From: Candidatus Parcubacteria bacterium
Lineage (GTDB): Bacteria > Patescibacteriota > Patescibacteriia > UBA1558 > GWA2-36-10
Length of the DNA stretch: 30,895 bases
Direction: 5' to 3'
NCBI GenBank assembly: GCA_003599205.1
Contig: QZJA01000011.1
Span: forward strand, 1 to 30,895
The notes below the pieces were generated by a model. It saw nothing but the letters and a program-made list of their open reading frames with translations, had not been told where the DNA came from and ran no database searches. This document shows, piece after piece, positions 8,438 through 15,012 of the stretch. The stretch's first letter is position 1. Each line of letters opens with the position of its first letter. Made by a program: the position numbers and the translations under genes.

Positions 8438-8460
8438 AAGCCCTGCTTTATACAGGACTT
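8438..8460 (-). terminator. Terminator of uppS
   Basis: An 8-bp stem (minus strand AAGTCCTG with CAGGGCTT, one G-U pair, 7-nt loop) begins at the uppS stop codon and ends in CTTTTATGTT. Confidence 0.7.
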
Positions 8461-9146
8461 TAGTTTCCACCAAAGCGACGTTGGCGCTTATTGAAATCTT
8501 TTATAGCCAGATCAAGGTCTTGGTTGGTAAATTCTGGCCAATGTTTTTTACTAAAGTATAATTCACTATAAACCCCCTGCCAGGTCAAAAAACCAGATAA
8601 TCTCTGCTCTCCCGAAGTTCTGATTATCATATCTGGATCAGGTAGATCTTTGCTATAAAGATATTTACTAATTAATTTTTGGTTTATTTTATCCGGTTTT
8701 ACTTTATTTTTAATTATTTTTTTTACAGCCATAATAATCTCTTCCCGCCCACCATAATTAAGACAAACATTAAGCGTCCCTTTTTTGTTGTTTTTAGTTT
8801 TAGCAATTGCTTGGTTTATCCCTCTTTGCAATTCTTTATCAAAAGCGGAGATATTACCAAAAATATTGAGTTTAACTCCCTTTTTATGGAGAGCATCAAC
8901 TTCTTTGGTAACTAGAATTTTAAAAAGTTTAAATAAATAGCTCAGCTCTTCTTGACTACGATTCCAGTTTTCGGTAGAAAAAGCATAAACAGTCAATATA
9001 TTTATGTCTCTACTATAAGCATGACTGGCAATTTTTTTTAAATTACTAAAACCGCGCTGGTGACCAAAAAAGGTAGGTTTGTTTTGCGCTCGTGCCCACC
9101 TTCTATTGCCATCTAAGATTATTCCTAAATGTTTTAGCGTTGGCAT
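8460..9146 (-). CDS. uppS: Undecaprenyl diphosphate synthase (cis-prenyltransferase)
   Basis: 228 residues, slightly short for the family (usually about 240-250). The enzyme condenses isopentenyl diphosphate onto farnesyl diphosphate in cis to make the C55 lipid that carries peptidoglycan and polysaccharide precursors. The family signatures are all present: ILDGNRRWA at ~10-18 with the catalytic Asp, the FGHQRG block, YAFSTENWNRS at ~54-64, LNYGGREEI, and PDMIIRTSGEQRLSGF with the C-terminal YSELYF and WPEF. GNRRW replaces the commoner GNGRW. The gene starts 3 nt after the pilin-like gene and ends in a terminator. It plausibly supplies the lipid used by the sugar transferase at 28421-29809 and by MurJ. 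Confidence 0.95.
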   Translation of the reverse strand: MPTLKHLGIILDGNRRWARAQNKPTFFGHQRGFSNLKKIASHAYSRDINILTVYAFSTENWNRSQEELSYLFKLFKILVTKEVDALHKKGVKLNIFGNISAFDKELQRGINQAIAKTKNNKKGTLNVCLNYGGREEIIMAVKKIIKNKVKPDKINQKLISKYLYSKDLPDPDMIIRTSGEQRLSGFLTWQGVYSELYFSKKHWPEFTNQDLDLAIKDFNKRQRRFGGN

Positions 9147-9149
9147 GTT

Positions 9150-9491
9150 TTAGATAGTCTCGTTGTAGAGTGAAGCCAAGATAAATCGTGATAATGCAAA
9201 GGCAGTTAAGACAATTGCCAGACCTATTACTCCAGCTACCATAGCGTTGTTGCCACTTTTATTTTTATCAGCATCACCATAAGCTGTCATCTTAATAAAA
9301 CCGCCATAAAGGATGCCAGCGGTGGCTACAATTCCTAAAAAACCTAGAGCCACATTAACTATACCAGATATAGTATCGCCAATATTTCTAGTACCAGTGT
9401 TTAAATTTTGAAGAGCATTTACTCCCCAGTTGTCTTGGGCTAGGCCAATTTTTGGTGTGAGTAATAGCATAAACACAACAAATTTTTTCAT
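9150..9491 (-). CDS. VirB2/TrbC-like pilin or small secreted membrane protein
   Basis: About 113 residues from the ATG at 9491. An in-frame GTG at 9515 would add eight residues, but the ATG gives a textbook signal peptide (MKKFVVFMLLL, then GLAQ|D). After it come two hydrophobic helices, ~ISGIVNVALGFLGIVATAGI and ~MVAGVIGLAIVLTAFALS, separated by a short polar loop containing YGDADKNKSG. Size, signal peptide and the two-helix hairpin are those of VirB2/TrbC-type T4SS pilins common in CPR genomes. No cysteine or class III signal site is seen. It may serve the machine driven by the VirD4-like ATPases in this window. It is in one unit with uppS, between two terminators. Confidence 0.75.
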   Translation of the reverse strand: MKKFVVFMLLLTPKIGLAQDNWGVNALQNLNTGTRNIGDTISGIVNVALGFLGIVATAGILYGGFIKMTAYGDADKNKSGNNAMVAGVIGLAIVLTAFALSRFILASLYNETI

Positions 9492-9572
9492 ATGTTTTAT
9501 TCTAAAGGTTACCACTTAAAGATTAATTAAATTAATTATAGCAATATATTATTTATTTGCCAATAAATAAAA

Positions 9573-9605
9573 AATCCCCGTAGATTGCCCTAGGCCACGG
9601 GAATT
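9573..9605 (-). terminator. Terminator of the 89-residue orphan gene
   Basis: A 9-bp stem with one imperfect pair (minus strand AATTCCCGT with ACGGGGATT) starts at the stop codon and runs into TTTTTTATTTATT. Confidence 0.8.
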
Positions 9606-9873
9606 ATCTTGTACTCTCAATTTCAACAACCTTCGGTTGGATATTTTCAGTGAACCAGTCCAGGTTGCCAGGAAGGAAAAAATCCATATTGAGTTCGACG
9701 ACGGCTTGACTGCCATCAAGTTCGACTATTTGGCAGCCGTGCCCTTCTAAAGCATGATGATCCAAAGGATCGGAAAGATGTATTTTTAGCCGGCTGCCGG
9801 GCGCAGTGCCAATTATGGCTCGAGAAACTTCCGCTTCCGTCTCCAGTACTTCTGTCTGTAGATCGAGCTTCAT
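9604..9873 (-). CDS. GC-rich orphan gene, 89-residue protein of unknown function
   Basis: I do not recognise this protein. It is acidic, with predicted alternating strands and no membrane segment, signal peptide or cysteine cluster; a single Cys (GHGCQIVEL) and a DHHALEGHG histidine-rich loop near residue 40 are its only notable features. The central 180 bases are 50 % G+C (90 of 180 counted), against roughly 25-38 % around it, and the codons used (CTG, GCC, GGC, GAC) differ from its neighbours. It has the best ribosome-binding site in the window and its own -10 and terminator, so it is a self-contained transcription unit. Recent transfer or strong selection for expression would both fit. The reading frame is credible because of the SD spacing and the terminator overlapping the stop. 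Confidence 0.7.
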   Translation of the reverse strand: MKLDLQTEVLETEAEVSRAIIGTAPGSRLKIHLSDPLDHHALEGHGCQIVELDGSQAVVELNMDFFLPGNLDWFTENIQPKVVEIESTR

Positions 9874-9880
9874 GCCAACA

Positions 9881-9890
9881 CCTCCTCCTT
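9881..9890 (-). promoter_or_regulatory. Strong Shine-Dalgarno site of the orphan gene
   Basis: AAGGAGGAGG lies 7 nt before the ATG at 9873. Almost no other gene in the window has an SD, so this one is exceptional and fixes the start. Confidence 0.85.
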
Positions 9891-9918
9891 GTGGTTGAGA
9901 GTTTATGTAATGAGCTTG

Positions 9919-9924
9919 ATTATA
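9919..9924 (-). promoter_or_regulatory. Predicted -10 box of the orphan gene
   Basis: A perfect TATAAT on the minus strand, 45 nt before the ATG; no recognisable -35 at 16-18 nt. The predicted leader of about 38 nt holds the strong SD. Confidence 0.4.
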
Positions 9925-9957
9925 ATATATCTAAATAATTAAAAAATTTGTTAATAG

Positions 9958-10056
9958 TTAAAAATGATGCAAAAATTCTACTACTGGATCCAGTCCTAGA
10001 CCTAGGACTACCGATAATACGCAATAGCCAATTAAAAGCATATAATCTCGCAACAT
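9958..10056 (-). CDS. Candidate 32-residue membrane peptide after the hydrogenase operon
   Basis: An ATG-initiated ORF, 21 nt past the stop of the 170-residue membrane protein and in the same direction. The peptide has a charged start (MLRDYM), one hydrophobic helix (LLIGYCVLSVVLGLGL) and a polar tail ending EFLHHF. No SD is seen, as for most genes here. It might be a small accessory subunit of the hydrogenase membrane partner. It coincides with two perfect palindromes, so the DNA could instead be a regulatory site; the coding call is tentative. Confidence 0.35.
   Translation of the reverse strand: MLRDYMLLIGYCVLSVVLGLGLDPVVEFLHHF
9983..10009. repeat. Two overlapping perfect palindromes
   Basis: ACTGGATCCAGT (9983-9994, 12 bp, perfect) overlaps AGTCCTAG-AC-CTAGGACT (9992-10009, 8-bp arms, 2-nt spacer, perfect). 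There is no U-run, so it is not a terminator. It sits about 60 bp upstream of the orphan-gene -10 and just after the hydrogenase operon. An operator, a recombination site, or a chance product of the GLGL codons of the candidate peptide are all possible. Confidence 0.5.
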
Positions 10057-10077
10057 ATATTCTTGAAAAATAAGTTT

Positions 10078-10590
10078 TTATATTTTTTTAATACTTTTTA
10101 AAAAAACAAAAGCAATCACACCACCAATGAGAGCTGTATAAAGCTGTGGCCAGCTCATCATAGCCGACACGTTCTGAGCTAACTCTTTTTTGAACAGTAA
10201 ATTAATAACAATATAACTTGTTGACCAGAGAAATATAAATTTTAAAACACTAGCTAAAGCCACTCCTGACCAAAAATTTTTGTCCTTAAGCCAGGAAAAA
10301 CTAAGCACCATCAAAGTATTGCTGATAATGATAAAAGGTATCATCGGAGCTAAGGCAATTGGCAATAAACCAACTGATAAAGCAATGGTACTAGGTAGCA
10401 GACCTAAAACAATGGCATTTTGTGTGCCCAAGAGAGCTACGGAAATAAATAATACAGCATTGACCATTGGTCCGGTCAGCCATTGTTGGTGAAACAATGG
10501 TAAGATTGTGGCGATGCTCAATAAGGTGGCAAATTGAGCAATAATTTTTACTTTGTTTTTTTCTAAAGCTATAACCCGAGTGTTTTCCAT
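10078..10590 (-). CDS. Small hydrogenase-linked integral membrane protein
   Basis: 170 residues, almost entirely hydrophobic, with about five membrane helices (~15-32, 40-58, 62-98, 108-135, 148-166) and short polar loops. It starts 9 nt after the hydA stop, so it belongs to the hydrogenase operon. The fold resembles small S-component-like or BioY/QueT-like membrane proteins; the PMIPFIIISN segment and repeated small residues fit that group, but no ligand motif is recognisable. Proteins of this kind beside [FeFe] hydrogenases in CPR genomes are sometimes labelled 'iron hydrogenase', although this one has no metal-cluster cysteines at all. A role as membrane anchor or as a transporter of a small cofactor is inferred from the neighbourhood only. 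Confidence 0.75.
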   Translation of the reverse strand: MENTRVIALEKNKVKIIAQFATLLSIATILPLFHQQWLTGPMVNAVLFISVALLGTQNAIVLGLLPSTIALSVGLLPIALAPMIPFIIISNTLMVLSFSWLKDKNFWSGVALASVLKFIFLWSTSYIVINLLFKKELAQNVSAMMSWPQLYTALIGGVIAFVFLKSIKKI

Positions 10591-10599
10591 ATATTTATG

Positions 10600-12351
10600 T
10601 TAGTTGCTAGTTTTGGGGTAAACTTCTTTGTCTTTTTTGCTAAAACTGGTATGGCAGACTTTATGTAGTATATCATGATTTTTAAAAAAATCATTGTAGA
10701 GAGATTTGACAAAAGGACTGTCTTCAGCCATCCGTACATTCTGTCTATTGTCTACGTTGTACAAAGCTTGAGCTCGTTTTTTCCTAATTTCATCATTGAC
10801 CGGTACTGGTTGGCCACCACCTCCTATACAGCCACCAAAACAAGCCATCATTTCTACATAATCATAAGCAGAAGGATTTTCTTTTAATTCTTCCAGAATC
10901 TTTTTGGCGTTGGCTGCTCCATTAGCTACGCCAACTTTTAATTTTTTACCATTTATTTCTATTTCAGCTTTTTTCAGACCATTAATACCTCTGACTTGTT
11001 CCAAATCAAGACGAGGTAATTTTTTGCCAGTGATTTTGTTGTAAGCGGTACGCAAAGCTGATTCCATCACTCCACCGGAAGCACCGTAGATAACACCAGC
11101 GCCAGTTGGTGTACTCAAGAAAGGATCGGGATTGACTGCTTTTACTTCTTTGAGATCTATTTTGTGCTTTTTTAAAAGCTGAGCAAATTCTCTAGTAGTT
11201 AGTACATGATCAACTGGTTTGATGTCACCTATCATTACTTCAGGGCGTTCTATTTCGTATTTTTTGGCCACACAAGGCATAATGGAGATAACAATTATAT
11301 CTTTAGGATCAATCCCCTTTTCTTCTGCCCAATAAGTTTTTATCAGTCCACCCATGATAATCTGCGGTGATCTAACTGTAGTTAAATGTGGTATAAATTC
11401 AGGATAATAAAATTCTAGATATTTTACCCAGCCCGGACAGCAAGAAGTAAACATTGGTAGAACCGCCTGGTCATCATTCAATCTTTCTACTAGCTCATTG
11501 GCTTCTTCAATAGTGGTAACATCAGCGCCAACCGATACATCAAAAACATGCTCTATGCCCAACTGCTTGATAGCGCCTATAAGGCGTCCCGTCACTACTG
11601 AGCCGTAAGGCATACCAAACTCTTCGCCAATAGTACTACGAATAGATGGAGCAAATTGAAAAACTACTGTTTTGCCTTGGTCTTTTTGCTGAAGTGGATT
11701 TTCTATAGCTTCAAATTCACCCACACCTTCAAAGGCGCCAACAGGACAGTGAGTTATGCATTGGCCACAATAGATACAATCTTTATCTGGTTTGCTGGAT
11801 GGCATTACTTCATAAAAATCGCCAACTTTTTCAAATTCCAAAAAACAGGCGCCAACTTTTTTGCAAATATCTACACAGATGCCACAGTCAATACATTTTT
11901 TGGAGTCAAATAGCAGAGCTGGACCAAATTCGTGAACCGGATGATTTTTTTTGCGATCAGGAAACTTATTTATCTTAACGTTATATTTTTTAGCAAAATC
12001 TTTGATAGTACAGCTGTATTGGTAGATACAATCACCACATTCTTCACAATGTTCAGTAAAAATAAGCTCCAGATTGGTTTTTTTGGCACGGGAAATAGCT
12101 TCTGAGTCAGTCAAAATATCCATATGTGGCTCAACTTGAGTATTGCAGGAAGTAAATAAACCCTTTTTTCCTTTTATTTCCACCAAACATAAACGGCAAG
12201 ATCCTTGAACGACCGTATCAGGATGATAGCAGAGTCTAGTGATAAATATTTTATTTTTTAGGGCCACATCCAAAATAGTCTGACCTTCTTTGGCCCGATA
12301 ATCTTTTCCGTTTATTTTTATAAAAAATGTTTTTTTGTTTTTTGCCATCAT
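10600..12351 (-). CDS. hydA: [FeFe] hydrogenase catalytic subunit
   Basis: 583 residues, full-length group A enzyme that reduces protons to H2 or oxidises H2. Domains in order: plant-type 2Fe-2S (C41, C52, C55, C69), His-Cys 4Fe-4S cluster (H101, C105, C108, C114), two 4Fe-4S clusters (C153/156/159/163 and C192/195/198/202), then the H-cluster domain. The H-cluster motifs are intact: TSCCPGW at 302-308 (C304 proton relay, C305 ligand), MPCVAKK with C360, and MACFGGCIGGGGQP with C504 and C508. The small-subunit-like tail follows (~515-583). The start overlaps the end of the NuoF-like gene by 4 nt (ATGA). Two consecutive ATGs make the exact start uncertain by one codon. The maturases HydE, HydF and HydG are not in this window and must be elsewhere if the enzyme is active. 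Confidence 0.95.
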   Translation of the reverse strand: MMAKNKKTFFIKINGKDYRAKEGQTILDVALKNKIFITRLCYHPDTVVQGSCRLCLVEIKGKKGLFTSCNTQVEPHMDILTDSEAISRAKKTNLELIFTEHCEECGDCIYQYSCTIKDFAKKYNVKINKFPDRKKNHPVHEFGPALLFDSKKCIDCGICVDICKKVGACFLEFEKVGDFYEVMPSSKPDKDCIYCGQCITHCPVGAFEGVGEFEAIENPLQQKDQGKTVVFQFAPSIRSTIGEEFGMPYGSVVTGRLIGAIKQLGIEHVFDVSVGADVTTIEEANELVERLNDDQAVLPMFTSCCPGWVKYLEFYYPEFIPHLTTVRSPQIIMGGLIKTYWAEEKGIDPKDIIVISIMPCVAKKYEIERPEVMIGDIKPVDHVLTTREFAQLLKKHKIDLKEVKAVNPDPFLSTPTGAGVIYGASGGVMESALRTAYNKITGKKLPRLDLEQVRGINGLKKAEIEINGKKLKVGVANGAANAKKILEELKENPSAYDYVEMMACFGGCIGGGGQPVPVNDEIRKKRAQALYNVDNRQNVRMAEDSPFVKSLYNDFFKNHDILHKVCHTSFSKKDKEVYPKTSN

Positions 12352-13325
12352 AATTTCAAAATTTTATCAGCCAAGCTTCTAAAGGGAGTAACTACCATTT
12401 TGCCCAAAGCACAAAAGCTAGTATTTTCCAAAACAAAAAGCAAATCATCGAAGATTGCTTTATCTATAGTTTTGTCTTTTATCATTTGAGCTAAGCGATA
12501 AGTGCCTTCGCGACAAGGCGTGCACTTGTCACAGTTTTGTGCCATAAAAAATTTTATCCAGCTATCCATGAGAATATAAGGGTCAGTCTTTTTTTTGTCA
12601 TAAACAATTATAGCTCCAGAACCCTCGGCATTTTTATCTAATTCTTCGGCCAAAAGTATTTCACCGCTCGCACCACCGCCTACTTGGACAAAAAAATCGG
12701 TAGTAGGATAATTATTAGTTTGCTTTAATATCTCTTTAATCGAAAGTTCAGTAGGCAGTTCGTAGACGCCAGGATTTTTTGTATCACCAGAGATAGTATA
12801 CATTTTTTCGTTATTATATTTACCTTGAGCTATCTGGGCGACATAATAAAAAGTTTCAATATTATTTATCAGTGTTGGATAGCCAAAAATTCCCGCCTGT
12901 CCAGGAAATGGCGGCTTATGCCTTGGTCTCAACAGACCATTTTCTATTTCCTGACAAACCATAGTTTCTTCGCCTGATAGATAGCCACCTTTTTCGGCTA
13001 CTACTTTAATTGGTAAATCAGCAATCAACTTTTCCAATTTGGTTTTATATTTTTTAAAGTAATCACGGCGTAAAAAAATAAAAGCTGAGCTATGGTCTAT
13101 TGTTGTTAGGGCAATACTTAAGCCCTCGATCAATAGTTCAGGATAATGCTCAACTATATAAGCGTCTTTGGCAGTAGCCGGCTCACCCTCTGAACCATTA
13201 GCTACAATATATTTTGTCTCTGCTTTTTGGTCTTTGACCATTTGCCATTTCAAGTGAGTAGGAAAAGCTGCTCCTCCCCTACCGAGCAACTTGGCTTTTT
13301 CTAATTTGGCAATTATATCAGACAT
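12348..13325 (-). CDS. NuoF/HydB-like NAD(P)H:hydrogenase flavoprotein, short form
   Basis: 325 residues, homologous to the NADH-binding subunit of complex I (NuoF) and to HydB of multimeric [FeFe] hydrogenases. It shows GRGGAAFPTHLKW (~15-27, FMN site), ANGSEGEPATAKD (~42-54, NADH/FMN region; complex I usually has NADEGEP), an SLBB-like domain (~180-240), and the N3-type 4Fe-4S ligands C265, C268, C271 and C305 (CDKCTPCREG, then SFCALGK). Bifurcating HydB proteins are much longer, with an N-terminal thioredoxin-like 2Fe-2S domain and C-terminal ferredoxin domains; both are absent here. No NuoE/HydC gene is nearby. I infer that it passes electrons between a pyridine nucleotide and HydA. It is first in the operon; the start is the ATG directly below an extended -10. 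Confidence 0.9.
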   Translation of the reverse strand: MSDIIAKLEKAKLLGRGGAAFPTHLKWQMVKDQKAETKYIVANGSEGEPATAKDAYIVEHYPELLIEGLSIALTTIDHSSAFIFLRRDYFKKYKTKLEKLIADLPIKVVAEKGGYLSGEETMVCQEIENGLLRPRHKPPFPGQAGIFGYPTLINNIETFYYVAQIAQGKYNNEKMYTISGDTKNPGVYELPTELSIKEILKQTNNYPTTDFFVQVGGGASGEILLAEELDKNAEGSGAIIVYDKKKTDPYILMDSWIKFFMAQNCDKCTPCREGTYRLAQMIKDKTIDKAIFDDLLFVLENTSFCALGKMVVTPFRSLADKILKL

Positions 13326-13334
13326 ACTGAGTAT

Positions 13335-13364
13335 ATTTTAGCATATTTTTGGATTTTTGGACAA
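13335..13364 (-). promoter_or_regulatory. Predicted hydrogenase operon promoter, leaderless
   Basis: TTGTCC (4/6) at 13364-13359, 18-nt spacer, extended -10 TGC-TAAAAT at 13340-13335. The -10 ends 9 nt before the ATG at 13325, so the mRNA would begin within about 3 nt of the start codon. Confidence 0.55.
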
Positions 13365-13370
13365 ACAAAA

Positions 13371-13389
13371 AAAGAGCCTTAAACTCTTT
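13371..13389 (-). terminator. Terminator after tRNA-Gln
   Basis: A 6-bp stem (AAAGAG with CTCTTT, 7-nt loop) starts 7 nt past the tRNA CCA end and is followed on the minus strand by a U-rich tract. It ends the dnaX/tRNA unit. Confidence 0.75.
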
Positions 13390-13396
13390 GTTCGTT

Positions 13397-13470
13397 TGGC
13401 TCGGGGATAGGGACTCGAACCCCAATTGACGGGACCAGAACCCGTTGTCCTACCATTAGACGATCCCCGA
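13397..13470 (-). tRNA. tRNA-Gln (anticodon CUG)
   Basis: The minus strand folds as a complete cloverleaf of 74 nt. Acceptor arms TCGGGGA and TCCCCGA pair perfectly; the D arm is GTCT...GGAC; the anticodon stem ACGGG/CCCGT holds the loop TTCTGGT with anticodon CTG; the T arm contains GGTTCGAGTCC. The 3' CCA is encoded, with G as discriminator base. It lies 20 nt after the dnaX stop and may be co-transcribed with it. Confidence 0.95.
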
Positions 13471-13490
13471 ACGATTACTAACAAAATACT

Positions 13491-15002
13491 TTATACTACT
13501 TCTCCCCCAAAAGTGTCAAGGATCTCACCGACTTCTTTATCGTTTTTGCCCTTAAAAATTTGGTGATTACTTATGTAATTTTCATCTACTTGTATATTTA
13601 CCGTCACACCTTGCCCCAAAACCTCTGACAAGACTTTAGCTAGATGACTTTTGACATTGGGCTTATCCATTTGCTGTAAGTGAAAATCAAATTCTACGCC
13701 AATAACAATGATATTGTTATTGGTAGACACTGGGTGAGAAGTCTGTAATATGGCGGATAAAGAATGATTAAAAGGCTTTGTTTCCTCAAGAATTTTTTTC
13801 CAATTTAACTGTAATTTTTTGGCAATATCATCACTTGATGTAATAATATTTTTGACTTTAAATTCTGATTTAGCTGGCTCAGTAATATTTGCTATTTGGT
13901 TTATTTCACTTTTTTCGGTCAGTAAGAACTCTACGCAAGCCAATTCCAAAGGCAGCTGATCAATCAAGGTTTCTTTGATGGTTAGTTTGTCCAAAATAAT
14001 ATTTAACAGCCGAGATAGATCAGCTAGAGGAAAATCTTGGGCATGCTTTTTGATTGAAGCTATCAAATTTTCTGGAAAATCCAGATTAAAACTCGGGCCA
14101 ATGCTTTGGTAGAGCATGATTTGTCGCAGATAATCTATCAAATCAAGAGTAAAATTGTGCAAATCAACACCTTCATTAACCAGTTTATTTATTTGATTCA
14201 AGGCCGTAGCTACATTATGTACGCGCAAAGCCTCCACTAAATTATCGACTTCATGCCAATTGCTAGTAGGCAAAACCAAAGAAGCTAATTCATCAGTAAC
14301 TTTTCCCTGGCTAAGTGAAATAACCTGACCCAATAATGATTTGGCATCTCTCAAACAGCCTTCAGAACGACGGGCAATTTCCGTCAATATATGCTCGGGT
14401 ACGGTCACCTTTTCCCATTCTATGATCTCGGTCAATCTTTTCACTATGTCAGCTTGAGGAATTTTTTTAAAATCAAAGCGCTGACAACGGGAAATGATTG
14501 TTTCTGGTACTTTGTGTATCTCGGTAGTAGCTAATATAAAAACAATTTTTTTTGGTGGCTCTTCCAGAGTTTTTAGCAAGGCATTAAAAGCGGATTTTGA
14601 TAGCATATGGACTTCGTCAATCACAAAAACTTTGTAGCCCTTGCTATTAAAAGGTGGAACCTGAGAACTAGCGATTATATTTTCTCGGACATTATCTACA
14701 CCAGTATTTGAAGCGGCATCTATCTCAATGACATCAAGCGAACGGCCACTAGTAATTTGCTGGCAAACAGAGCATTTATTGCAAGGTTCTGATTCCTTTT
14801 CTGTTCTATTTAGACAATTTAAAGACCTAGCAAATAATCTTGCTAGGGTGGTCTTACCAGTACCGCGAGGCCCGACAAACAAATAAGCATGTGCAACCTG
14901 ATGTGAGATAATCTCGTTTTGCAGGGTCAATTTGATCGGCTTTTGACCAACGACCTCTTTGAAAGTCATTGGTCGATATTTTCTATATAATACTTCGGCC
15001 AT
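13491..15002 (-). CDS. dnaX: DNA polymerase III subunit gamma/tau (clamp loader ATPase)
   Basis: 503 residues. It is the ATPase that loads the sliding clamp on DNA. The AAA+ domain begins YRKYRPMTFKEVVGQ and carries Walker A GPRGTGKTT (44-52), the four zinc cysteines C63, C74, C77 and C80, Walker B VFVIDEVH (125-132) and the sensor/arginine-finger region ETIISRCQRF (167-176). The lid and collar domains follow to ~360, and the C-terminal ~140 residues are a variable tau-like extension. No slippery A-run of the E. coli frameshift type stands out. It follows the 195-residue gene by 10 nt and is followed by tRNA-Gln. Confidence 0.95.
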   Translation of the reverse strand: MAEVLYRKYRPMTFKEVVGQKPIKLTLQNEIISHQVAHAYLFVGPRGTGKTTLARLFARSLNCLNRTEKESEPCNKCSVCQQITSGRSLDVIEIDAASNTGVDNVRENIIASSQVPPFNSKGYKVFVIDEVHMLSKSAFNALLKTLEEPPKKIVFILATTEIHKVPETIISRCQRFDFKKIPQADIVKRLTEIIEWEKVTVPEHILTEIARRSEGCLRDAKSLLGQVISLSQGKVTDELASLVLPTSNWHEVDNLVEALRVHNVATALNQINKLVNEGVDLHNFTLDLIDYLRQIMLYQSIGPSFNLDFPENLIASIKKHAQDFPLADLSRLLNIILDKLTIKETLIDQLPLELACVEFLLTEKSEINQIANITEPAKSEFKVKNIITSSDDIAKKLQLNWKKILEETKPFNHSLSAILQTSHPVSTNNNIIVIGVEFDFHLQQMDKPNVKSHLAKVLSEVLGQGVTVNIQVDENYISNHQIFKGKNDKEVGEILDTFGGEVV

Positions 15003-15012
15003 AGATTAAATA

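Noticed and set aside
9492..9515. GTG start adding eight residues to the pilin-like protein
   Set aside because: The ATG at 9491 gives a normal signal peptide; the eight residues before it (with His and Arg) do not help, and no SD supports the GTG.
9604..9873. The GC-rich 89-residue gene as a toxin or antitoxin
   Set aside because: No partner gene, no DNA-binding or nuclease motif; the unit is monocistronic.
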